From assembly GCF_910591885.1 (NCBI RefSeq), contig NW_025963554.1:434001-498000 (forward strand): a DNA stretch of 64,000 nucleotides, read 5' to 3'. Below are positions 1-12,750 of the stretch, in pieces. The stretch's first letter is position 1. Each line of letters opens with the position of its first letter. Position numbers and translations under genes: made by a program. This DNA comes from Bombus terrestris (taxonomy: Eukaryota > Arthropoda > Insecta > Hymenoptera > Apidae). The notes beneath the pieces were generated by a model. It was not told the origin of the DNA and did not search any database. It saw only the letters and a program-made list of their open reading frames with translations.

Positions 1-270
1 CGTTGTATAGTAATAATATACAATGTTATACGGTATATAGTAATATTATGTAACGTCATACGTTATAAGGTAATAGTATATAACGTCATACGTTATAACG
101 TAATGCAATATAACGTTACACGTTGTATAGTGATAGTATATAATGTTATACGGTATATAGTAATATTATGTAACGTCATACGTTATAACGTAATGCAATA
201 AAACGTTACACGTTGTATACTAATAGTATATAATGTTATACGTTATAGCGTAATGGTATATGACGTTATA

Positions 271-300
271 CGTTATAGCGTAGTGCTCTTTAGCATTGCA
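271..300 (+). repeat. Landmark variant monomer (GTGCTCTTTAACATTGCA type), first of 16
   Basis: This distinctive monomer starts CGTTATAGCG and ends GTGCTCTTTA(G/A)CATTGCA. It follows a GCGTAATGGTAT monomer and is single-copy within each large unit, so it serves as a marker. I find it starting at 271, 2,583, 4,865, 7,175, 12,129, 13,899, 21,787, 26,981, 31,573, 34,693, 36,705, 40,427, 44,359, 46,371, 50,303 and 52,527. Spacings range from 1,770 to 7,888 bp. The copy at 21,787 reads CTTTTTAAC. The first two copies share TTTAGCATT, supporting their recent common origin. No function is implied. Confidence 0.85.
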
Positions 301-960
301 CGTTGTATAGTAATAGTATACAATGTTATACGGTATATAGTAAAATTATGTAACGTCATACGTTATAACGTAGTACTATATAACGTTGTACGTTATAACG
401 TAATACTATATAACGTTATAGGTTATAACGAAATACCATATAACGTTATACGTTATAACGTATTGCAATATAACGTTATACGTTGTATAGTGATAGTATA
501 TAATGTTACACGGTATATAGTAATATTATGTAACGTCATACGTTATAACGTAGTGCTGTATATCATTACACGTTGTATAGTAGTAGTACACAATGTTATC
601 CGGTATATAGTAATATTATGTAACGTCATACGTTATAACGTAGTGCTATATATCATTACACGTTGTATAGTAATAGTACACAATGTTATCTGGTATATAG
701 TAATATTATGTAACGTCATACGTTATAAGGTAATAGTATACAACGTCATACGTTATAACGTAATGCAATATAACGTTATACGTTGTATAGTGATAGTATA
801 TAATGTTACACGGTATATAGTAATATTATGTAACGTCATACGTTATAACGTAGTGCTATATATCATTAGACGTTCTATAGTAATAGTACACAATGTTATC
901 CGGTATATAGTAATATTATGTAACGTCATACGTTATAACGTAGTGCTATATATCATTACA

Positions 961-992
961 CGTTGTATATATATATATTATACAATGTTATA
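961..992 (+). repeat. TA-expanded 32-bp monomer, first of 20
   Basis: The usual GTATAGTAATA segment is replaced by a run of TA dinucleotides before TTATACAATG, making a 32-bp monomer and moving the 30-bp register by +2. The same form starts at 961, 3,273, 9,125, 9,427, 16,299, 16,601, 19,981, 20,283, 21,095, 23,257, 25,359, 28,661, 35,713, 37,725, 41,447, 45,379, 47,391, 51,233, 51,535 and 54,327. The register shifts I tracked along the array agree with these sites. TA-run slippage is the likely origin, followed by spread through higher-order duplication. Confidence 0.9.
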
Positions 993-3900
993 CGGTATAT
1001 AGTAATATTATGTAACGTCATACGTTATAAGGTAATAGTATACAACGTCATACGTCATAACGTAATGCAATATAACGTTATACGTTGTATAGTGATAGTA
1101 TATAATGTTACACGGTATATAGTAGTATTATGTAACGTCATACGTTATAACGTAATGCAATATAACGTTATACGTTGTATAGTGATAGTATATAATGTTA
1201 CACGGTATATAGTAATATTATGTAACGTCATACGTTATAACGTTGTGCTGTATATCATTACACGTTGTATAGTAATAGTACACAATGTTATCCGGTATAT
1301 AGTAATATTATGTAACGTCATACGTTATAACGTAGTGCTATATATCATTACACGTTGTATAGTAATAGTACACAATGTTATCTGGTATATAGTAATATTA
1401 TGTAACGTCATACGTTATAAGGTAATAGTATACATCGTCATACGTTATAACGTAATGCTATATATCATTACACGTTGTATAGTAATATTATACAATGTTA
1501 TACGGTATATAGTAATATTATGAAACGTCATACGTTATAAGGTAATAGTATACAACGTCATACGTCATAACGTAATGCAATATAACGTTATACGTTGCAT
1601 AGTGATAGTATATAATGTTACACGGTATATAGTAATATTATGTAACGTCATACGTTATAACGTAGTGCTGTATATCATTACACGTTGTATAGTAATAGTA
1701 TACAATGTTATACGGTATATAGTAATATTATGTAACGTCATACGTTATAAGGTAATAGTATATAACGTCATACGTTATAACGTAATGCAATATAACGTTA
1801 TACGTTGTATAGTGATAGTATATAATGTTACACGGTATATAGTAATATTATGTAACGTCATACGTTATAACGTAGTGCTATATATCATTAGACGTTGTAT
1901 AGTAATAGTACACAATGTTATCCGGTATATAGTAATATTATGTAACGTCATACGTTATAACGTAATAGTCTATAACGTCATACGTTATAACGTTGTGCTA
2001 TATATCGTTACACGTTGTATAGTAATAGCATACAATGTTATACGGTATATAGTAATATTATGTAACGTCATACGTTATAACGCAGTGCTATATAACGTTA
2101 CACGTTGTATAGTAATAATATACAATGTTATACGGTATATAGTAATATTATGTAACGTCATACGTTATAAGGTAATAGTATATAACGTCATACGTTATAA
2201 CCTAATGCAATATAACGTTATACGTTGTATAGTGATGGTATATAATGTTACACGGTATATAGTAATATTATGTAACGTCATACGTTATAACGTAGTGCTG
2301 TATATCATTACACGTTGTATAGTAATAGTATACAATGTTATACGGTATATAGTAATATTATGTAACGTCATACGTTATAAGGTAATAGTATATAACGTCA
2401 TACGTCATAACGTAATGCAATATAACGTTACACGTTGTATAGTGATAGTATATAATGTTATACGGTATATAGTAATATTATGTAACGTCATACGTTATAA
2501 CGTAATGCAATAAAACGTTACACGTTGTATACTAATAGTATATAATGTTATACGTTATAGCGTAATGGTATATGACGTTATACGTTATAGCGTAGTGCTC
2601 TTTAGCATTGCACGTTGTATAGTAATAGTATACAATGTTATACGGTATATAGTAAAATTATGTAACGTCATACGTTATAACGTAGTACTATATAACGTTG
2701 TACGTTATAACGTAATACTATATAACGTTATAGGTTATAACGAAATACCATATAACGTTATACGTCATAACGTATTGCAATATAACGTTATACGTTGTAT
2801 AGTGATAGTATATAATGTTACACGGTATATAGTAATATTATGTAACGTCATACGTTATAACGTAGTGCTGTATATCATTACACGTTGTATAGTAGTAGTA
2901 CACAATGTTATCCGGTATATAGTAATATTATGTAACGTCATACGTTATAACGTAGTGCTATATATCATTACACGTTGTATAGTAATAGTACACAATGTTA
3001 TCTGGTATATAGTAATATTATGTAACGTCATACGTTATAAGGTAATAGTATACAACGTCATACGTTATAACGTAATGCAATATAACGTTATACGTTGTAT
3101 AGTGATAGTATATAATGTTACACGGTATATAGTAATATTATGTAACGTCATACGTTATAACGTAGTGCTATATATCATTAGACGTTCTATAGTAATAGTA
3201 CACAATGTTATCCGGTATATAGTAATATTATGTAACGTCATACGTTATAACGTGGTGCTATATATCATTACACGTTGTATATATATATATTATACAATGT
3301 TATACGGTATATAGTAATATTATGTAACGTCATACGTTATAAGGTAATAGTATACAACGTCATACGTCATAACGTAATGCAATATAACGTTATACGTTGT
3401 ATAGTGATAGTATATAATGTTACACGGTATATAGTAGTATTATGTAACGTCATACGTTATAACGTAATGCAATATAACGTTATACGTTGTATAGTGATAG
3501 TATATAATGTTACACGGTATATAGTAATATTATGTAACGTCATACGTTATAACGTAGTGCTATATATCATTAGACGTTGTATAGTAATAGTACACATTGT
3601 TATCCGGTATATAGTAATATTATGTAACGTCATACGTTATAACGTAATAGTCTATAACGTCATACGTTATAACGTTGTGCTACATATCGTTACACGTTGT
3701 ATAGTAATAGCATACAATGTTATACGGTATATAGTAATATTATGTAACGTCATACGTTATAACGCAGTGCTATATAACGTTACACGTTGTATAGTAATAA
3801 TATACAATGTTATACGGTATATAGTAATATTATGTAACGTCATACGTTATAAGGTAATAGTATATAACGTCATACGTTATAACGTAATGCAATATAACGT

Positions 3901-6900
3901 TATACGTTGTATAGTGATTGTATATAATGTTACACGGTATATAGTAATATTATGTAACGTCATACGTTATAACGTAGTGCTGTATAGCATTACACGTTGT
4001 ATAGTAATAGTACACAATGTTATCCGGTATATAGGAATATTATGTAACGTCATACGTTATAACGCAGTGCTATATAACGTTACACGTTGTATAGTAATAA
4101 TATACAATGTTATACGGTATATAGTAATATTATGTAACGTCATACGTTATAAGGTAATAGTATATAACGTCATACGTTATAACGTAATGCAATATAACGT
4201 TATACGTTGTATAGTGATAGTATATAATGTTACACGGTATATAGTAATATTATGTAACGTCATACCTTATAACGTTGTGCTATATATCGTTACACGTTGT
4301 ATAGTAATAGTACACAATGTTATCCGGTATATAGTAATATTATGTAACGTCATACGTTATAACGCAGTGCTATATAACGTTACACGTTGTATAGTAATAA
4401 TATACAATGTTGTACGGTATATAGTAATATTATGTAACGTCATACGTTATAAGGTAATAGTATATAACGTCATACGTTATAACCTAATGCAATATAACGT
4501 TATACGTTGTATAGTGATAGTATATAATGTTACACAGTATATAGTAATATTATGTAACGTCATACGTTATAACGTAGTGCTGTATATCATTACACGTTGT
4601 ATAGTAATAGTATACAATGTTATACGGTATATAGTAATATTATGTAACGTCATACGTTATAAGGTAATAGTATATAACGTCATACGTTATAACGTAATGC
4701 AATATAACGTTACACGTTGTATAGTGATAGTATATAATGTTATACGGTATATAGTAATATTATGTAACGTCATACGTTATAACGTAATGCAATAAAACGT
4801 TACACGTTGTATACTAATAGTATATAATGTTATACGTTATAGCGTAATGGTATATAACGTTATACGTTATAGCGTAGTGCTCTTTAACATTGCACGTTGT
4901 ATAGTAATAGTATACAATGTTATACGGTATATAGTAAAATTATGTAACGTCATACGTTATAACGTAGTACTATATAACGTTGTACGTTATAACGTAATAC
5001 TATATAACGTTATACGTTATAACGAAATACTATATAACGTTATACGTTATAACGTAATGCAATATAACGTTATACGTTGTATAGTGATAGTATATAATGT
5101 TACACGGTATATAGTAATATTATGTAACGTCATACGTTATAACGTTGTGCTGTATATCATTACACGTTGTATAGTAATAGTACACAATGTTATCCGGTAT
5201 ATAGTAATATTATGTAACGTCATACGTTATAACGTAGTGCTATATATCATTACACGTTGTATAGTAATAGTACACAATGTTATCTGGTATATAGTAATAT
5301 TATGTAACGTCATACGTTATAAGGTAATAGTATACAACGTCATACGTTATAACGTAGTGCTATATATCATTACACGTTGTATAGTAATATTATACAATGT
5401 TATACGGTATATAGTAATATTATGAAACGTCATACGTTATAAGGTAATAGTACACAACGTCATACGTCATAACTTAATGCAATATAACGTTATACGTTGC
5501 ATAGTGATAGTATATAATGTTACACGGTATATAGTAATATTATGTAACGTCATACGTTATAACGTAGTGCTGTATATCATTACACGTTGTATAGTAATAG
5601 TATACAATGTTATACGGTATATAGTAAAATTATGTAACGTCATACGTTATAACGTAGTACTATATAACGTTGTACGTTATAACGTAATACTATATAACGT
5701 TATACGTTATAACGAAATACTATATAACGTTATACGTTATAACGTAATGCAATATAACGTTATACGTTGTATAGTGATAGTATATAATGTTACACGGTAT
5801 ATAGTAATATTATGTAACGTCATACGTTATAACGTAGTGCTATATATCATTAGACGTTGTATAGTAATAGTACACAATGTTATCCGGTATATAGTAATAT
5901 TATGTAACGTCATACGTTATAACGTAATAGTCTATAACATCATACGTTATAACGTTGTGCTATATATCGTTACACGTTGTATAGTAATAGCATACAATGT
6001 TATACGGTATATAGTAATATTATGTAACGTCATACGTTATAACGCAGTGCTATATAACGTTACACGTTGTATAGTAATAATATACAATGTTATACGGTAT
6101 ATAGTAATATTATGAAACGTCATACGTTATAAGGTAATAGTATACAACGTCATACGTCATAACTTAATGCAATATAACGTTATACGTTGTATAGTAATAG
6201 CATACAATGTTATACGGTATACAGTAATATTATGTAACGTCATACGTTATAACGCAGTGCTATATAACGTTACACGTTGTATAGTAATAATATACAATGT
6301 TATACGGTATATAGTAATATTATGTAACGTCATACGTTATAAGGTAATAGTATATAACGTCATACGTTATAACCTAATGCAATATAACGTTATACGTTGT
6401 ATAGTGATAGTATATAATGTTACACGGTATATAGTAATATTATGTAACGTCATACGTTATAACGTAGTGCTATATATCATTAGACGTTGTATAGTAATAG
6501 TACACAATGTTATCCGGGATATAGTAATATTATGTAACGTCATACGTTATAACGTAATAGTCTATAACGTCATACGTTATAACGTTGTGCTATATATCGT
6601 TACACGTTGTATAGTAATAGCGTACAATGTTATACGGTATATAGTAATATTATGTAACGTCATACGTTATAACGCAGTGCTATATAACGTTACACGTTGT
6701 ATAGTAATAATATACAATGTTATACGGTATATAGTAATATTATGTAACGTCATACGTTATAAGGTAATAGTATATAACGTCATACGTTATAACCTAATGC
6801 AATATAACGTTATACGTTGTATAGTGATAGTATATAATGTTACACGGTATATAGTAATATTATGTAACGTCATACGTTATAACGTAGTGCTGTATATCAT

Positions 6901-8194
6901 TACACGTTGTATAATAATAGGATACAATGTTATACGGTATATAGTAATATTATGTAACGTCATACGTTATAAGGTAATAGTATATAACGTCATACGTTAT
7001 AACGTAATGCAATATAACGTTACACGTTTTATAGTGATAGTATATAATGTTATACGGTATATAGTAATATTATGTAACGTCATACGTTATAACGTAATCC
7101 AATAAAACGTTACACGTTGTATAGTAATAGTATATAATGTTATACGTTATAGCGTAATGGTATATAACGTTATACGTTATAGCGTAGTGCTCTTTAACAT
7201 TGCACGTTGTATAGTAATAGTATACAATGTTATACGGTATATAGTAAAATTATGTAACGTCATACGTTATAACGTAGTACTATATAACGTTGTACGTTAT
7301 AACGTAATACTATATAACGTTATAGGTTATAACGAAATACTATATAACGTTATACGTTATAACGTAATGCAATATAACGTTATACGTTGTATAGTGATAG
7401 TATATAATGTTACACGGTATATAGTAATATTATGTAACGTCATACGTTATAACGTAGTGCTGTATATCATTACACGTTGTATAGTAATAGTACACAATGT
7501 TATCCGGTATATAGTAATATTATGTAACGTCATACGTTATAAGGTAATAGTATACAACGTCATACGTTATAACGTAGTGCTATATATCATTACACGTTGT
7601 ATAGTAATATTATACAATGTTATACGGTATATAGTAATATTATGTAACGTCATACGTTATAAGGTAATAGTATACAACGTCATACGTCATAACGTAATGC
7701 AATATAACGTTATACGTTGTATAGTGATAGTATATAATGTTACACGGTATATAGTAGTATTATGTAACGTCATACGTTATAGCGTAATGCAATATAACGT
7801 TATACGTTGTATAGTGATAGTATATAATGTTACACGGTATATAGTAATATTATGTAACGTCATACGTTATAACGTAGTGCTATATATCATTAGACGTTGT
7901 ATAGTAATAGTACACAATGTTATCCGGTATATAGTAATATTATGTAACGTCATACGTTATAACGTAATAGTCTATAACGTCGTACGTTATAACGTTGTGC
8001 TATATATCGTTACACGTTGTATAGTAATAGCATACAATGTTATACGGTATATAGTAATATTATGTAACGTCATACGTTATAACGCAGTGCTATATAACGT
8101 TACACGTTGTATAGTAATAATATACAATGTTATACGGTATATAGTAATATTATGTAACGTCATACGTTATAACGTAGTGCTATATATCATTACA

Positions 8195-8224
8195 CGTTGT
8201 ATATATATATTATACAATGTTATA
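8195..8224 (+). repeat. TA-run monomer of normal 30-bp length, first of 8
   Basis: This sister form has one TA fewer than the 32-bp type and keeps the 30-bp register. Copies start at 8,195, 15,369, 19,123, 22,597, 28,001, 53,427, 56,701 and 60,842. In five of the eight (8,195, 15,369, 19,123, 22,597, 28,001) the next GGTA-type monomer carries AATATGATG instead of AATATTATG. That linked marker shows these five copies descend from one ancestor rather than from repeated slippage. Confidence 0.85.
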
Positions 8225-8674
8225 CGGTATATAGTAATATGATGTAACGTCATACGTTATAAGGTAATAGTATACAACGTCATACGTTATAACGTAATGC
8301 AATATAACGTTATACGTTGTATAGTGATAGTATATAATGTTACACGGTATATAGTAATATTATGTAACGTCATACGTTATAACGTAATGCAATAAAACGT
8401 TACACGTTGTATACTAATAGTATATAATGTTATACGTTATAGCGTAATGGTATATAACGTTATACGTTGTATAGTGATAGTATATAATGTTACACGGTAT
8501 ATAGTAATATTATGTAACGTCATACGTTATAACGTAGTGCTGTATGTCATTACACGTTGTATAGTAATAGTACACAATGTTATACGGTATATAGTAAAAT
8601 TATGTAACGTCATACGTTATAACGTAGTACTATATAACGTCATTCGTTATAACGAAGTACTATATAACGTTATA

Positions 8675-8794
8675 CGTTATAACGTAATACTATATAACGT
8701 TATACGTTATAACGTAATACTATATAACGTTATACGTTATAACGTAATACTATATAACGTTATACGTTATAACGTAATACTATATAACGTTATA
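8675..8794 (+). repeat. Four identical base monomers in tandem
   Basis: Four successive 30-bp monomers are base-for-base identical (CGTTATAACGTAATACTATA followed by TAACGTTATA). They are flanked by a GAAGTAC variant on the left and a GTAATAG variant on the right. This is the most regular stretch in the array and a good guess for the ancestral monomer. It lies inside the 7,174-bp unit. Confidence 0.9.
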
Positions 8795-8984
8795 CGTTAT
8801 AACGTAATAGTATATAACGCCATACGTTATAACTTAATGCAATATAACGTTACACTTTGTATAGTGATAGTATATAATGTTACACGGTATATAGTAATAT
8901 TATGTAACGTCATACGTTATAACGTAGTGCTGTATATCATTACACGTTGTATAGTAATAGTATACAATGTTATACGGTATATAG

Positions 8985-9524
8985 TAATATTATGTAACGT
9001 CATACGTTATAACGTAGTGCTATATATCATTACACGTTGTATAGTAATAGTACACAATGTTATCCGGTATATAGTAATATTATGTAACGTCATACGTTAC
9101 AACGTAGTGCTATATATGATTACACGTTGTATATATATATATTATACAATGTTATACGGTATTTAGTAATATTATGTAACGTCATACGTTATAAGGTAAT
9201 AGTATACAACGTCATACGTTATAACGTAGTGCTATATATCATTACACGTTGTATAGTAATATTATACAATGTTATACGGTATATAGTAACATTATGTAAC
9301 GTCATACGTTATAACGTAGTGCTATATATCATTACACGTTGTATAGTAATAGTACACAATGTTATCCGGTATATAGTAATATTATGTAACGTCATACGTT
9401 ACAACGTAGTGCTATATATGATTACACGTTGTATATATATATATTATACAATGTTATACGGTATATAGTAATATTATGTAACGTCATACGTTATAAGGTA
9501 ATAGTATACAACGTCATACGTCAT
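8985..9524 (+). repeat. 302-bp local tandem duplication around a TA-expanded monomer
   Basis: Two TA-expanded monomers lie 302 bp apart (9,125 and 9,427), each preceded by the same block with GTTACAACG and ATATATGATTACAC. 302 is ten monomers plus the 2-bp expansion. The same 302-bp spacing recurs at 16,299/16,601, 19,981/20,283 and 51,233/51,535. The first three are copies by descent through larger repeats. The one at 51.2 kb has different neighbours and may be an independent event. Confidence 0.8.
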
Positions 9525-12390
9525 AACGTAATGCAATATAACGTTATACGTTGTATAGTGATAGTATATAATGTTACACGGTATATAGTAGTATTATGTA
9601 ACGTCATACGTTATAACGTAATGCAATATAACGTTATACGTTGTATAGTGATAGTATATAATGTTACACGGTATATAGTAATATTATGTAACGTCATACG
9701 TTATAACGTAGTGCTATATATCATTAGACGTTGTATAGTAATAGTACACAATGTTATCCGGTATATAGTAATATTATGTAACGTCATACGTTATAACGTA
9801 ATAGTATATAACGTCATACGTTATAACGTAATGCAATATAACGTTATACGTTGTATAGTGATAGTATATAATGTTACACGGTATATAGTAATATTATGTA
9901 ACGTCATACGTTATAACGTAGTGCTGTATAGCATTACACGTTGTATAGTAATAGTACACAATGTTATCCGGTATATAGTAATATTATGTAACGTCATACG
10001 TTATAACGCAGTGCTATATAACGTTACACGTTGTATAGTAATAATATACAATGTTATACGGTATATAGTAATATTATGTAACGTCATACGTTATAAGGTA
10101 ATAGTATATAACGTCAGACGTTATAACGTAATGCAATATAACGTTATACGTTGTATAGTGATAGTATATAATGTTACACGGTATATAGTAATATTATGTA
10201 ACGTCATACGTTATAACGTTGTGCTATATATCGTTACACGTTGTATAGTAATAGTACACAATGTTATCCGGTATATAGTAATATTATGTAACGTCATACG
10301 TTATAACGCAGTGCTATATAACGTTACACGTTGTATAGTAATAATATACAATGTTATACGGTATATAGTAATATTATGTAACGTCATACGTTATAAGGTA
10401 ATAGTATATAACGTCATACGTTATAACCTAATGCAATATAACGTTATACGTTGTATAGTGATAGTATATAATGTTACACAGTATATAGTAATATTATGTA
10501 ACGTCATACGTTATAACGTAGTGCTGTATATCATTACACGTTGTATAGTAATAGTATACAATGTTATACGGTATATAGTAAAATTATGTAACGTCATACG
10601 TTATAACGTAGTACTATATAACGTTGTACGTTATAACGTAATACTATATAACGTTATACGTTATAACGAAATACTATATAACGTTATACGTTATAACGTA
10701 ATGCAATATAACGTTATACGTTGTATAGTGATAGTATATAATGTTACACGGTATATAGTAATATTATGTAACGTCATACGTTATAACGTTGTGCTGTATA
10801 TCATTACACGTTGTATAGTAATAGTACACAATGTTATCCGGTATATAGTAAAATTATGTAACGTCATACGTTATAACGTAGTGCTATATATCATTACACG
10901 TTGTATAGTAATAGTACACAATGTTATCTGGTATATAGTAATATTATGTAACGTCATACGTTATAAGGTAATAGTATACAACGTCATACGTTATAACGTA
11001 GTGCTATATATCATTACACGTTGTATAGTAATATTATACAATGTTATACGGTATATAGTAATATTATGAAACGTCATACGTTATAAGGTAATAGTATACA
11101 ACGTCATACGTCATAACGTAATGCAATATAACGTTATACGTTGCATAGTGATAGTATATAATGTTACACGGTATATAGTAAAATTATGTAACGTCATACG
11201 TTATAACGTAGTGCTGTATATCATTACACGTTGTATAGTAATAGTATACAATGTTATACGGTATATAGTAATATTATGTAACGTCATACGTTATAAGGTA
11301 ATAGTATATAACGTCATACGTTATAACGTAATGCAATATAACGTTATACGTTGTATAGTGATAGTATATAATGTTACACGGTATATAGTAATATTATGTA
11401 ACGTCATACGTTATAACGTAGTGCTATATATCATTAGACGTTGTATAGTAATAGTACACAATGTTATCCGGTATATAGTAATATTATGTAACGTCATACG
11501 TTATAACGTAATAGTCTATAACGTCATACGTTATAACGTTGTGCTATATATCGTTACACGTTGTATAGTAATAGCATACAATGTTATACGGTATATAGTA
11601 ATATTATGTAACGTCATACGTTATAACGCAGTGCTATATAACGTTACACGTTGTATAGTAATAATATACAATGTTATACGGTATATAGTAATATTATGTA
11701 ACGTCATACGTTATAAGGTAATAGTATATAACGTCATACGTTATAACCTAATGCAATATAACGTTATACGTTGTATAGTGATAGTATATAATGTTACACG
11801 GTATATAGTAATATTATGTAACGTCATACGTTATAACGTAGTGCTGTATATCATTACACGTTGTATAGTAATAGTATACAATGTTATACGGTATATAGTA
11901 ATATTATGTAACGTCATACGTTATAAGGTAATAGTATATAACGTCATACGTTATAACGTAATGCAATATAACGTTACACGTTTTATAGTGATAGTATATA
12001 ATGTTATACGGTATATAGTAATATTATGTAACGTCATACGTTATAACGTAATGCAATAAAACGTTACACGTTGTATACTAATAGTATATAATGTTATACG
12101 TTATAGCGTAATGGTATATAACGTTATACGTTATAGCGTAGTGCTCTTTAACATTGCACGTTGTATAGTAATAGTATACAATGTTATACGGTATATAGTA
12201 AAATTATGTAACGTCATACGTTATAACGTAGTACTATATAACGCTGTACGTTATAACGTAATACTATATAACGTTATAGGTTATAACGAAATACTATATA
12301 ACGTTATACGTTATAACGTAATGCAATATAAGGTTATACGTTGTATAGTGATAGTATATAATGTTACACGGTATATAGTAATATTATGTA

Positions 12391-12750
12391 ACGTCATACG
12401 TTATAACGTAGTGCTGTATATCATTACACGTTGTATAGTAATAGTACACAATGTTATCCGGTATATAGTAATATTATGTAACGTCATACGTTATAACGTA
12501 GTGCTATATATCATTACACGTTGTATAGTAATAGTACACAATGTTATCTGGTATATAGTAATATTATGTAACGTCATACGTTATAACGTAGTGCTGTATA
12601 TCATTACACGTTGTATAGTAATAGTACACAATGTTATCCGGTATATAGTAATATTATGTAACGTCATACGTTATAACGTAGTGCTATATATCATTACACG
12701 TTGTATAGTAATAGTACACAATGTTATCTGGTATATAGTAATATTATGTA
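12391..12750 (+). repeat. 180-bp perfect-register tandem duplication (6 monomers)
   Basis: Positions 12,391 to 12,570 and 12,571 to 12,750 have the same six-monomer order, including the unusual TTATCTGGTATAT variant in each. Equivalent blocks elsewhere, for example after 7,157, 31,573 and 34,693, have only one copy. This is a local unequal-exchange product. Confidence 0.85.

Larger units (their letters stand above)
1..3552 (+). repeat. 2,312-bp higher-order repeat pair
   Basis: Positions 1 to about 1,240 recur at about 2,313 to 3,552 in the same monomer order with only scattered single-base differences, for example CGTTATAACG against CGTCATAACG near 91/2,403. The offset is 77 monomers plus 2 bp, and the 2 bp come from one TA-expanded monomer per copy (961 and 3,273). 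After about 1,240/3,552 the monomer order differs, so the second copy continues into other material. The landmark monomer recurs at similar spacings to about 7.2 kb (2,312, 2,282, 2,310), so this block contains roughly three units of a 2.3-kb repeat. Confidence 0.9.

Noticed and set aside
961..992. TATA-box promoters in the TA-expanded monomers
   Set aside because: TATATATA runs are everywhere in this AT-rich repeat and have no associated gene or initiator context.
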